Origin: Albifimbria verrucaria
Lineage: Eukaryota > Ascomycota > Sordariomycetes > Hypocreales > Stachybotryaceae
DNA: 64,000 bases
Assembly: GCA_020081605.1 (NCBI GenBank)
Contig: JAHREC010000049.1
Coordinates: forward strand, 2,480,001 to 2,544,000
Direction: 5' to 3'
This document shows positions 47,906-63,188 of the stretch, one piece after another. A program made the position numbers and the translations under genes. A model generated the notes under the pieces. The model was not told where the DNA came from. It did no database searches and was given only the letters and a program-made list of their open reading frames with translations. The first letter of the stretch is position 1; each line of letters starts with the position of its first letter.

Positions 47906-50154
47906 GAAGGAACGGTGCATTGGGGAAAGGAGAAAATATTTCCGGCTCTGCTTTTCGGTCTGGTGTACGGGGACATGGTATTTCGTGCCTACACTACGAA
48001 GTTGACGAAGAGAACGTCGACGCTCGATCTGCGGTCCATAGAGGCCGGTCGATTAGCAATGAAAAATATTGCATGACTTCGATCTGGCTCCAGCGCTGTT
48101 TTTCGAATATGTCGTCCGTTGATCTGATTAAGTGACTCGCAACATTTAATCCTTGGCCCGAAAACGTCCGGTATCCGCAAAGGAGATGCCTAGTGTATCA
48201 AAATTATTTCTCTTCCACGTCACGTTCATCCCACTAGGGCGGCCTCGAGCGGGACGCCCTGCAAAACGAAGATCGGTCCGTGTCAAGTGGTTGGGCACCA
48301 GCTGTAACCTCCGAATGACCCTCTGTAGATGTGGATCCTACCTCAGCCTAGTTGATTGTGAAATGGCAATAGCCAAGTTCTGTCGTGGAGGGCACACCGC
48401 TCCCAATTCATAGCGCAGGTAGCTTGCCGAACGCGCACGCGACGCATCACATTGTTACGCAGGGCGAGGCATCTCGAAGTTCAGGTCTGTACATAGTATA
48501 TTGGGCGGGGGCGGCATCATGTCTCTAGAAGGCAAAGCAGCGCATCGTTAAGCTCCGTGGGTTTAGTCTGGGGTTGACTGATGGGGAAATCTGAGCGCCA
48601 GCCGAAAATGGTCGGCATTCTGCACATAGCTGGCTACACGACCTCTTGGTTCCTGGTTGATGAACGTCTTGAGGAAATGCCTCAATCGAAGTGACGTAGA
48701 AAGCGAGATACCACGCTTTCCATATCATTGCTAGACATTTGGCGAAGCCCAGGCTGAATTTGAGTCTCATGGCATTGAGTTTAGCCTGGTGAGTTCCATC
48801 AATCATATAAGCTTGGGTTTGCTTTTTGAGAAACCCGATGCTCGCTGCCCACAAAGGTAGACTACCTTAGTAGGCAAGCTCAAAGCACGTATCCATGCAT
48901 GCAATAATTCTGGTGAAGTTATTTATCGCACACATTCCAAGTCGTTGTAATTTTCCTCTCGGTCCCGGATCCCTTTAGCTTGAGGGTGCCAGGCCGGCAT
49001 CGGTCCTTTAATAAAGATCATAATTGCACAACGTTGGCTCAAGCTTTGAATAGCAAGCAGCGAGGTTGGGGATTAATGGAACGTACACAGCACGGTTTGC
49101 AGTACGAGATGCATGAGTTGAAGCCTTGCAGGTCGATATCAATGACTTACCTGTGGTATCCACTTCCATGGTAATTCGGATGCAAGGTAGACAGACAGAC
49201 AGACACCCTTGGCACCAGGTTCAGGCTGAGTGTCTGACAAGAGTAACGGTCCGTCAAGTGGCCGGCTGAGACATATGGATGTGGGCTTTTGTGAATACGC
49301 ACGCCTATGATATGGACGTCTCGTCGCAACCCTGGCCAATAATTAGTCTACCATGGCATTCGGTTGGTTGTCCATCGACGCCGGCAACTAATTAGCCACG
49401 GCACGGCGGTTTCATTCCAAGATAAGATGCTACCCTGGGTACGGCGGATGGGATGGCCGTGTTTGTCAGGTCGAGAGATAGTGAGTCCTTGGCCCCCTCA
49501 GCTGATCAGGATGCAGGCACAAGAGGCACATGTGCATCCTCATCCTTATGCTTGGTGGGGCGGCGGCGGTCCATCCATCCATCCACCCATCCCGAGCATC
49601 GAGCCACGCACCACTACGCTCTTGTCCCCTACATGGGGCCGCAGCATGTCGCTTCGGATGCCGTTTTTCTCTCGTTTTCTCCGCCTTCCCATGTAGGTAC
49701 GAGACCCGAGCAAGACCTCATCGTACGGCTTTGTCGAGAGCGTGCAAGAGAGCTCGGGGCGGAGAGGCGGCGGACAGATTCATGTTGACAATGGATGTCG
49801 ATGTCGGATTTATCTCCACATGACGGAGGTGTTTGCTGCAGGCATGCATGCCTACGACAAGTACTCCGTACCTGCGTGCATTACCTTGAATTACTTTACA
49901 TTACCTTCCATGTCGGTTCAACGGGCCTGTCTTTTGTCGTCTCCTGTCTTCTCCTGTCTCGTCGTGTCTCGCCTCAGATTCCCTGGAAGCCACATGTAGT
50001 TATTCGTCTTTCCCTCGGGCGGTTGCGCGCACCCACACACATACACACCCAGGCAGATTTCTCCCTTTGCCGCCTCGGTTTTATTAATATTAGGTGTTGT
50101 AGCTTAGGTAGCCGGAGATGCTGAGCCGCGACAGTGGTACGGCGAGTATCCACA

Positions 50155-50175
50155 GCTGGCTGGCTGGCTGGCTGG
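50155..50175. repeat. (GCTG)n tandem repeat
   Basis: Five GCTG units in the intergenic region upstream of the PHRF1-like gene. Confidence 0.8.
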
Positions 50176-50940
50176 GAGAAGACTAGACTTTACCTTGCCG
50201 GTTACCTTAGTTCAAGTGTCTAAATCCCTGACCAACCCTTTATTGCATGCATTCCCAAGCGTCATAAAAAGACCATCCGATGATCAACGTAGTAGGTAGG
50301 TACGGTATCCTCCCGTTCGACAAGGAACAATGGGGTCCCCACTGCATGCGTTACCGTGTGCCATCGGGTTATGGGCTTTTATTTTCTCTCTCTCTCTCTA
50401 GTTAAAGAGAGAGAAGAAAAACAAAACAGATGGCTCTGCTTTTGTGAACTACCACCCATAGTACCCAAGCTAAAAGGGTACTGCTGTTAGTGCATTTGCC
50501 TTACATTATACGTACACATAATACAGAGTACTGTGCCGTTGTCCAAGGCAAAGTAACGACTTGGGCAAGCTCGCCACCGAACCCTCCTTTGGGACCGGGA
50601 GAGACGACCAAAGTCGCGTCAGCTAAGTGCCTACCAACCTTGCCTGGTCGCTCGGTGGGTGTGCCGTGCTAGCGTACCTTACCTTACCTACAAGTAAGCC
50701 AAGGTACTCCGTACTGCAGCAAATCCAGGTACCTCCTCGGCGAGTACTCGCGTACGGTGCCTGTCCTGTGCAAAGGTCTTGTCTCGGGTGCAGGCCCAGC
50801 GCCCAGCGCCCTGCCAGCCTGTCAGCCCCTCTGATTGGGCTTCCGAGTCGAGTGGACTGCGCTAATCGCGAATCCAACGAGCCAGCCACTCAACTCTGTT
50901 CCTTTTCCCATCGCCGGCTGTTCCTTATTATGACAAGGTA

Positions 50941-51043
50941 CCTGCCTGCCTACCTGCCTGCCTGCCTACCACCCACCTTGGTACCTACCGCCTGCCTTAC
51001 CTGCTAGCTAGCGCTGGTGCTGATGCTGGTGCTGGTGCTGGTG
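50941..51043. repeat. CCTG and GCTGGT tandem repeats
   Basis: Two neighbouring tracts: CCTGCCTGCCTA-type units at 50941-50970 and GCTGGT units at 51013-51043, both within 330 bp of the PHRF1-like ATG. Confidence 0.75.
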
Positions 51044-51265
51044 CCAGCGCTGCCTCTGGGCTTCTGACTCTTGATTCCCCATCGACCTCATCCACTAACA
51101 CCCGACATCACCACTCATACACCACCAAAACCGCCTTTGGCCCAAGCATCACGTCTTCCACACTTTTTGCCTCCTTGTCTTACCTCGAACCTTATCCCTC
51201 TTACCTTGGCCTCTTTTACATGTTTCCATCAACTACACCTCTGGTACACCGCCGCCGACCACATC

Positions 51266-53195
51266 ATGTCTGAACCAGACCAGTGCATCATATGCCTGGA
51301 TCCTTTGCCGCGCCCTCGTCCACTGCCGTGACCGAGACTGACCCCAAGCTGGCACCATCCGCCGTTGCAGCTGCCATCCAGCCGGAAGCCGTCGAGGAGG
51401 ACTCCAACTACCTCAACATCGTCGCTGCTTTGGATGGGTGCGACCACGTCATTCACGATGCATGCATTCGATCATGGGCTCAAAAGACTAACACCTGCCC
51501 CATCTGCCGGACTCCGTTCCATTCCGTGCGCGTCTACAACGGCCATGACGGTAATTCTCTCCACAGCGCCCTTGATGCAAACCTGTTGCCGGGCTTTTCT
51601 AACGATGCTTTTACAGGAACCGCCGTGTCGACTTACGATGTTCAAGACAAGAAACAAGTGGCCGAGTTCGATGTTCAGCAATGGCTAGGCGACAACCCGG
51701 ACGTCGAGGAGGAACAAGGCAACCCATGCCCCATTTGCAACTCGGCCGACCGCGAGGATGTCCTCCTGCTCTGCGATAGCTGCGATGCCGCCTACCACAC
51801 CCACTGCATTGGTTTGGAGCAGGTTCCCGAAGGCGACTGGTACTGCATGGAGTGTGCCCACCTCTTCCAGCTCACGCAAGATCCCGATATTCAGGGCGTT
51901 GCTGGCCCTCGACCCCAGCCAACACGACGGTCTGACTCGCGCTCCACTCGTGGCTTCAATGTCCGTACCCGGGCACGTCTGAGAAGAGCCCGGCGGCAGG
52001 CACGCAACGAAGAGTGGCAGGGCGTCTGGGGCCAGTTTTCTGGCCGATTCTATGAGATGACCGAGCTGGATCTTGACAACCACGATGATGAAGACGAAGA
52101 CATGGAGCAGTTTCGACGCTTCCAGCTCCTGGACAGACGCGAGCTTCAGCGGTGGCAACAGCGTATGGATATCGCACACCGCCTTGGGGCGCGCGACGCC
52201 TTTGCAAACAACATACCACCCCAGATCAGTGAGCGACTTCAGCCGTCAGCCCCACCCGTCCAAGAAACGAGAGACGAAAGGCGGGCATGGGGCGCACTCG
52301 AGCGTGCGCGAGAGGTGGAGGCAACTCCTTCAAATACAAACAGTCGCAAGCGTAGGGTTCGCTCTGTGACCGCTTCCCCGGTAGAGCCAGTACAGGAGCC
52401 TGAGCGGAAGCTCAAGCGCCCTCGCACTCGACGTTTGCCGACCCAGGAGAAGCATCAAACGCAGCCTCGTCTCCGGCACCTGCAAGCGCTCCTAGCGCAG
52501 CTAGGCCCACCAACGGATTGCCGGTGAGAAACGGGCTTCCTGAGCGGGAGAACAACGAACCACCACTGGTGTCGTCACTTCTCAAAGAGCTGGAACCGAA
52601 CGCTCCCTCAGAAGACGAGACGTCAGCAACACCGGGGTGGCGTCCGTTTCCTGACATGTCCTCGCCAGCCATATCCCCTTCACCGTCGGCTCATAGCAGT
52701 CCCAGGGCGCTGTCGTTGACTCCACCACCTTTACCAAGCGCAGGTGGGAGGCCAACTTCTCCGACTCTGTCGCTCAGCACCCATATTCAGCCACGATACC
52801 CCCAGCGAACTACTCGCCCAATAGGTACAGCAGTGACCATAGCGATTCAGACTCGAGGTCGCCTCGAGCGGAGCTGCGCTCGCCAGAGCTGCGCCAGCCA
52901 CGGCCACGTCGGGCTCATCAGGTCCCACCACGGGCAGAAGAAGCTGCATCAGCAAAGCCCCCATGACCCAAGAAGAGAAAAAGAGTATCAACGACATTGT
53001 TAAGAACGCTCTGAGGCCGCATTGGCACGCCCAGAAGCTGACCACGGAACAATATGCCACGATCAACCGAGACATTTCGCGAAAACTTTACGATGAAGTG
53101 AAGGGGCGTCCTCACTCGATAACGAATCGCGACGACTATGGGAAAAAAGGGTTACGCAGGAGGTTGCACAGGCGGTTGCAGAACTTCAAGCTTGA
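51266..53195 (+). CDS. RING and PHD finger protein, PHRF1-like
   Basis: One exon, about 644 aa. RING starts at residue 7 with CIIC; the second half is CDHVIHDACIRSWAQKTNTC plus PICR, so about 45 residues separate the first and second metal ligand pairs. A PHD finger follows (about 154-198: CPICN, LLLCDSCDAAYHTHCIG, GDWYCMEC). Then an Arg-rich segment (RTRARLRRARRQARNEEWQG), a Ser/Pro-rich linker, and a conserved helical C terminus (NDIVKNALRPHWHAQKLTTE ... VTQEVAQAVAELQA). RING, PHD and this tail recall PHRF1, a nuclear E3 ligase whose C terminus binds RNA polymerase II; that role here is inference. Five single-base deletions: about 51290-51306, 52434-52440, 52755-52775, 52958-52963 and 53145-53150. 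Confidence 0.85.
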
Positions 53196-54242
53196 TCACG
53201 GAGGCACAGCTGTCATTGATTAAATCAGGGCGTTTCAGGACTCATCGGACGGGTTGCATGGCTTGATACCCAACAAATTTTTCTTTGTCCTCTTGAGAGC
53301 GATCGTATTATCTGGTTGGGAAAGGGCAGGCTAGCCTCAAGGAATTGCCCATGTTGCTTCGATCTTGGTTTTTTTCCTTCTTTTATTTCTTTCTCTCAGC
53401 GTTATGTATCTGTGCACAGAACGAGGCGTTTGGATTGATGTATCTCAAGGCGCTTCGAGCAAGCGGGGCATGTTTGTAGAATATATGATCGTCCTCGACG
53501 ATGGCAAACGTACGGCTACAGAAATTCCTGGCCAATTTAGCAGACGGTCCCACAATTGGTGAACACAGCAGAATCAACCAGGGTAAGGTGGGCGCACGTC
53601 GTGCACGGCAAGAATTCACGAGCCATCTCGCGTGTCACAAGAGATTTTGCGCAAATTCGAAACCGAGCCACTGGCTTACGTTCGCAGCATCGACGGCCGT
53701 GGTCATTCTGAGTGCGTGAGCCGAGCGCCCCACTTAGCTAATAGCATTGTCACGATTGAGGAAATGGCATGTGGTTTTGACAGTATGTCAGCAGTATCTA
53801 TCTAACAGAACCCGGTAGGAATAAAAGGAGAATCCTTTGCAGGTGCCGCTAGCGAAAAAGACTGCTCTGAGATTTCTCTCGGCACGCGTAAATGATCAGG
53901 ACGTTCTGGAGGCGGAACAGGTCTTGACGATAAGGAAAATGGTGCCTTGAAAAAGAAAGAAAAGAAGAAGAAGAGGAAGAAGTGCGCAAGCTACGTGGGC
54001 AAATAAAGCAGTAGCTCGGGCTGGTGATGGCAGCCTCAGGCCAAAAGATACCCGTAGTGCCTGAGACCGTGTTGAATGCGTGACTAAGCTGAACCTTTGC
54101 CGGACCCCTGTCGAGGTACGTACCTGCACGACCTGCTCGTGCGACCAAAAAGTTCGAGACGCGAAGAGAAGCCATCGAGAAGCACATCCCCAGATATCCA
54201 GCTTCAGAACTCCGTAGAGCTTGCGGAGGCCACGAAGCGACC
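53196..54242. other. Intergenic: PHRF1-like 3' end and mL46 promoter
   Basis: 1.05 kb, no gene seen. An antisense ORF (53849-54286) has no recognisable features. Confidence 0.55.
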
Positions 54243-55381
54243 ATGGCAGTCTCAAGTAGAGGTGGAAGAACCCTTCGGGATGTCATGACGGGTAAGCAGA
54301 CCCGCCAATGCGTTTGATTGAGGACCCAAGCTAACCTCTAACCACCTCAACAGCGGCTCCCGCGCTGTGCTCAAGATGCGCAACGACCTCCGCCAGGACC
54401 ACAGCCCGATTCTACTCCTCGGCCTCGCCTGCGGCCGCTGAGGCGTCTGCCACGGCTGCAGCACCTCCTCCGCCGGCGACCGCGCAGAAGCCGCTCGACT
54501 ACGATGTCCGCTCTGGCATCATCCTCACCCGGCCGCCCCTTCTGACCCGGAAGCTGCACCCTTCGAGAACGCATACTTCTTCTACCAGAAGCGTCTGGAG
54601 GAGCGTCTTAACTCGCCCTTCGTCACGAGCATCTACTTCAAGCCCGACACGCCGCGACAGCTGGACTGGAACCTCAAGGTCAAGGAGCGTCAGGGCACCG
54701 TCGCCAAGGAGCTGGGCGTCTTCAACGGCAAGGGCGCCAAGGCCTGGGACGATGAGCTGCGGGTTGGCGACGAGCTGAGCAACCCGGAAAGCATGCTCAA
54801 CAGCATTCTCAAGGACGCCGAGGCGCGCGTGAGCGACGACGCCGAGGTCATCGCCCCTGAAGAGGTGGTCCCTGTGCCGCGGCCGATGGAGCGCACCACC
54901 GAGGCCGACAAGAAGGGCGATGTGAAGCGGCTGGATCGTCAGCTGGAGCGGACGCTCTACCTGGTGGTCAAGGGCAAGGACGGCTGGGCTTTCCTGCCGA
55001 CGTCATCCCCGAGATGAGAACCTCCACGAGGTATGTTTCACTATCCAACGAACTCTAGTCACACTAAGCTAACACTTCAAATCACAGGCCGCCAAGAGGG
55101 TCCTCGACCAGGCCGCCGGCGTCAACATGAACACCTGGATGGTCGGCCGTGTCCCCGTCGCCCACGTCGTCACCAAGCCCACCCTCGCCGCCGACGGCAG
55201 CATCCAGAAGAAGGGCTCCAAGACCTTCTTCCTCAAGGGCAGGATCATGGCCGGCCAGGCCGACCTCAAGGGCAACCCCTTCGGATACACCGACTTCAAG
55301 TGGCTGACGCGCGAGGAGCTGGAGCTGGAGCTCCCGGAGGAGTACTTCCGCGGCGTGCGAAACATGATGACGGATAGGTGA
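54243..55381 (+). CDS. MRPL17: Mitochondrial ribosomal protein mL46
   Basis: Large-subunit protein of the mitochondrial ribosome with a Nudix-like fold. Three exons: 54243-54291, 54354-55030, 55088-55381; about 340 aa. The N terminus is a mitochondrial presequence (MAVSSRGGRTLRDVMT, then ARTTARFYSSASPAA). The mature part has TRPPLLTRKLHPFENAYFFY, the family landmark, DRQLERTLYLVV, and the Nudix-like C-terminal domain with GVNMNTWMVGRVPVAH and TFFLKGRIMAGQ. Family proteins lack the catalytic Nudix box, so no hydrolase activity is expected. Deletions at 54559-54563, 54991-54994 and 55011-55016. Its 3' end converges on SMC3. Confidence 0.93.
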
Positions 55382-55833
55382 GCGTGTTCACCCACCCTCG
55401 TGGTGTGCTTGCTACGCTGGGGTTTTCGAACCTCTAACCAGATCCCCTACCTGTGTGTAAGATTATCATGTACAGAAGACTATAAACATTGGGTTCATTG
55501 TATCTCTTCTTTATGTAGTGGCGAGATCATTGTGGGGAAGCAATTCATTGGCGATGTATTTCAGATTAGGACACCTCCAAAGATTTCCTCCATATGCTAT
55601 GATCTACGCGTACCGACAACGTCTCGCATAAGCAATAGCCACCGACCTCGTAGCGGGATTCATTGATCAGTTACACAGCTATCATGCCAATCGTGGCCGC
55701 CGCCCCCAAATTTCCATTGCCGACCCAACGCCAAAGCTCCGTCCCGAAATGCCACACATCCTCCAAAGCCCCTCCCTCTGCGGCTGTCCCCGTATAAAAC
55801 AAGTTAGCTTCACTCACAACACAGCCGCCTCGC
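55382..55833. other. Convergent 3' intergenic region
   Basis: 452 bp between the stops of mL46 and SMC3; no gene seen. Confidence 0.6.
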
Positions 55834-59596
<3,763 letters not shown>

Positions 59597-59708
59597 AGTG
59601 GGCTGCGCTGGCGCTGGAGCGCAACATGAGAGGGCAGCAGGAAGCTTGCAGTCTCGGCTCAATGTGCGCTTGAGCCTTTGGTGATGCGCTTTCTGGGTGT
59701 TAATTGCG

Positions 59709-59714
59709 ACGCGT
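59709..59714. promoter_or_regulatory. ACGCGT (MluI cell-cycle box) upstream of SMC3
   Basis: ACGCGT lies 113 bp before the SMC3 ATG. In yeasts this is the MBF site that drives G1/S genes including cohesin subunits. Several other ACGCGT copies occur elsewhere in the window, so function is only suggested. Confidence 0.35.
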
Positions 59715-61764
59715 CTCCGGAACCGCGATCAGAAGGTGGACACCTGCGCGTCAGCCCGGTTGGTGTGTTGATGCCTAAGATATTAGTCACCATGCTCAGA
59801 GCTTCTCGGGAGGTGCCCACATAAGCTACTGACTTGGACGCCGCCAAAATACGCTAGTCAAGTTCCCGGGGAATTCATCACGCTGCAGGAGGCCCCATGA
59901 GTCTGAGCCCACGCACTTGGTCCGTCTGTGCTCCAGTATGTGCACACTCCAGGTTTGGATTCGTGATGGGTATATGAAGGAGCTGGTGATATATATATAT
60001 ATGCTCTTGGCCGTTTATTTGACGCCATCTTGTGCGCCAGGTCCTCTGTGGTGGTAATTCGTTGAAATGTGGACATGGCGGAGCTATGGACAGATCTACA
60101 TTGCAGAGGTCTTTGAGTGCCCCGGTAAGCTACGGAAAGACATTCCCGATGATCTGGCGCATCGCAGAATATAGCGACACATGGTGCTGCGGGCCACACT
60201 GGCAGTGCGATGAGAGCTGTGAGACATTACTTCGCACCAGTTTGGCACGTTTCTTGCCTGTCAGACGCTGCTATCTTCACATCGAGCATGCCGTCTGAGG
60301 TGTGGTCGAGCTACGAGCTAGGTAATCCGGGCTTCCATACCTCTGGATAGGCTAAAGGCAATAGGACGGGAGTGGCCAAGAACAAAGTCTGAGCCGGTGG
60401 TTTGTGGCAGTGTGTGACTCAACGACTCATGAGAACACCGATGCATGTTTCTCCGGCTGCTCGAGCCCTCCGCTTCACGTCCTGTCTGTTATGAACCGGC
60501 CAATCGTAGTGAGATGTGGCGAGCACTGAACAACAAATTCTTGAAGCTGGACCTGGCGGAATAGGGTAGGTCAGGTAGGTTAGGGATGAACGCGACCACG
60601 GGCGTCAATGTTTCCGGTAGGGTACTCCCAAGCAATTTACCGTAGGTGAGCTATGCTAAGGTTTGGCCTGCCAAGCGTAGTGGGAAAGCTTCAGCAAAAT
60701 CTTGGAACTACCGGACAAAGACGTAATGCCACATGGTGATGAGCTGCAGGCGGGAATTGAAAGCGACCCGAAAGCGGATAGCCAGCTGGAGCGTACCCCA
60801 GACAACATTGGGTGGGGAGGTGGTACGGCCAAGCAGCAGGCTCAAGTGTGCGCGCATACAGGCCATTGCAGAGATCTCATCTTGCTGGTCTGATGGTTGC
60901 TGAGACGATTTGCCAATGAGGATCCACTCGACAGTGGCTGATCCAAGGTCCCAGCACATCCTTTTGGGGCAGGCATGCAAGGATGTAATCGCCAGGGTGT
61001 GTAAGAGCCTTAAAATGGGACGCATCTCATCATCACGAACTGAGGAACTGGTGCCTGCTTCGCATGGCTTCTCAAGGGAGGCAACCGCCGCTGCCTGGGA
61101 CGAGCACGAAGGGGCGTGCAAAAGCGAGGCTGGAGGAAATGTCGCACGGAGGAGACGAGGGTGTTTTTCGCAGTGAGGCGGACGACAGAATCAAGGCAAG
61201 CCAGAGCAAACCAGATGCGTGTTTCTGTTTACCAGGATAGTGGAGAGGGATAGAAGAAAAGGCAGATTAAAAAAAAAAAAGAGGTGATTTGAAGGTATTC
61301 GGGAAAGTACGTCCCATACCCGGCGCCACCTGCTGTCTGGCTGCCTACCTCTGCGCAGTACGATTCGCTGTTAAGGGTACAGTAAAATGCCATCACTTCC
61401 TATCTCTAACGATATTTTCCTACCCCATCAAAAAGCGAAATTGGTGAATGGGGGTTTTGACATTAAGGAAGAAGATCCCACGCGATCCGCCGTGTGAAAC
61501 CTCGCAACAATCCGGGAGACACGGACAGATCATCAACCCAAAGAAGGAAAAAAATTATTAGCTTGCCCGTCTGTCAAGGGTCAAGCGTGGTCCCAGCCTC
61601 CGTCAGCGGTGGGTTGGATTGGAGCGAAATGACGCTAACAAGGTGAGGTACCTCAGAGCGGGCCATTAAGCGAGAGAGCAGCAAGGGCAGCCGTTGGCCC
61701 CTCGCTCTTTGGCTTCTGTGGCCCTTTAGCTCTTTGGGCCTTGGGCCGCGTGCGCCCCACCATG

Positions 61765-61772
61765 TATAAAAA
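61765..61772 (+). promoter_or_regulatory. TATA-like box (TATAAAAA)
   Basis: TATA-like octamer in the MOT1 upstream region, 1.4 kb before the ATG. Confidence 0.35.
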
Positions 61773-62101
61773 TACAGGCCTACTCATATGAATAGCCGGG
61801 CCTGCCCTCCACCCGAATTTTCCCAGTCAGTCAGTCCAGTCCAGCCCAGCCCAGCCCAGCCAGCCCACACTGCACTGGCACTGCTTTGCATTGCGCGCAG
61901 CAGCAGCGTGAGGACGTCCGTCGCGCACACTAAAAGGGAGCCATCTGCTGGCGGCTGCCTGCAACCTGGTCTGCCAGCTGCCAACTGCCAACCTGCCAGA
62001 GAGCGACCCTCCCTCGGTTCTGCAACGCAACGCAACGCAACACACAGCCAACATCCATTTCTGTCCGCGAAGACGCATCGCCACTAGACGCCATACATCC
62101 A

Positions 62102-62109
62102 TATAAAAG
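62102..62109 (+). promoter_or_regulatory. TATA box (TATAAAAG) upstream of MOT1
   Basis: Consensus TATA box followed 50-150 bp later by pyrimidine-rich DNA typical of fungal transcription starts. It would give MOT1 a 5' UTR of roughly 1 kb. Confidence 0.45.
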
Positions 62110-62794
62110 CAACCACTCCCTTGTACCACGGCGCCTGTCGCATCATACTCGGCTAATAATCTTAATACTTCTACATCAACATACCTACCTTTCTTCACTC
62201 CTTCAGTCTAAACTATAGAGTCAGTCAAATTTCCTCTCCTTCAGTTTTACTTCATTTCATCTTTAGTTTTTATTTTGCTCTGCATTTCGCTGCATCTCTA
62301 TCCTTACCATACACATCTTACCATTTGAACCTCCCACCACCCCATCATTTATTTTCCTGCAGTGCAGCGAAATACTTTCACGCCTTACACTTGCTCGTGT
62401 AAAAGCAGCGAGATTCTTGCACTGTCTCACGGCACTCGCTTGCACCCCCTGGCCTCCTACGCACACGGCGGGATCCCACACTATGCTGTAGATATAGTGA
62501 TCAAAGCTTACTCTCGCTATGCTTTGATCCATCTCTGTAGCACGTCATACCACTCCTTCAGTCCCTCCATCACTCCACGCCGCTACATCGTCGTTTCCGA
62601 CGATATCTTATTATTCCTGTGTTGCATCTCGGATAATATCCCGGCGGCACATGGTTCATGCGCCTGCGTCAATCACATCCTGCCCCTCCAGCGCATCCTC
62701 TTCATCCTTCTAGCTCACTACCCATCTCACGCGTTGCGCATCCCATCCTCTTCCATTTGCTGTCGCCACCCTACTCTTTCACCTCATCACATTC

Positions 62795-62834
62795 ACATCC
62801 GCATCCGCATCCGCATCCATATCCATATCCATAT
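62795..62834 (+). repeat. CATCCG / CATATC hexamer repeat
   Basis: Hexamer repeats that shift from CATCCG to CATATC units, within the presumed MOT1 5' UTR. Confidence 0.75.
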
Positions 62835-63188
62835 CTTCGGGTCGGTACCGGGTCCTCTTTCCTCATCCACCCAACACGCGGAGCTTCAAGCCAATGAGCT
62901 TTGGCCAGTGCCTGTATGTGATGGTTTGATCTGCGTCACTCTATCCCGGCCATGCGCCTATCCGTCCCGTGGCCCCACCCTCGTCCTTGGTTGTGCTTGC
63001 ACATCACGACAGAACGAGCTTCATCACATCGCGTCGTCATGCTGGTGCTCTTTCATCATCTCAACTCCACCCAAACTCCAATAATGCTGATGATTTACCT
63101 CCGATCATGCATTGCTAATGCTGTTTCTATTAGACAACGCACGATGTCATGAACTTCCAACCCATAGATCGTCCATCGCTTTACAACC

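Larger units (their letters stand above)
47906..51265. other. 3.4 kb intergenic stretch before PHRF1-like gene
   Basis: No recognisable gene. The right half is rich in tandem repeats: GCTG (50155-50175), CCTG/CCTA (50941-50970), GCTGGT (51013-51043), plus a CT tract near 50385-50400. It also holds two AGGTACCT palindromes (50727-50734, 50936-50943). The final 200 bp are C/T/A-rich and probably the 5' UTR. Confidence 0.5.
59597..63188. promoter_or_regulatory. 3.6 kb divergent region between SMC3 and MOT1
   Basis: No gene recognised. Holds an ACGCGT box near SMC3, an (AT)7 run (59989-60002), an A12 run (61269-61280), two TATA boxes (61765 and 62102), one AGGTACCT palindrome (61646-61653), CCCAG and GCAAC tandem repeats (61826-61866, 62022-62041) and a CATCCG/CATATC hexamer repeat (62795-62834). 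The DNA after 62150 is strongly pyrimidine-rich and is probably the long 5' UTR of MOT1. Confidence 0.5.

Noticed and set aside
62362..63084. A 240-codon ORF upstream of MOT1
   Set aside because: Pyrimidine-rich sequence and hexamer repeats give an odd His/Ile/Ser protein (HIRIRIRIHIHIH) with no domain. It fits a long 5' UTR better.
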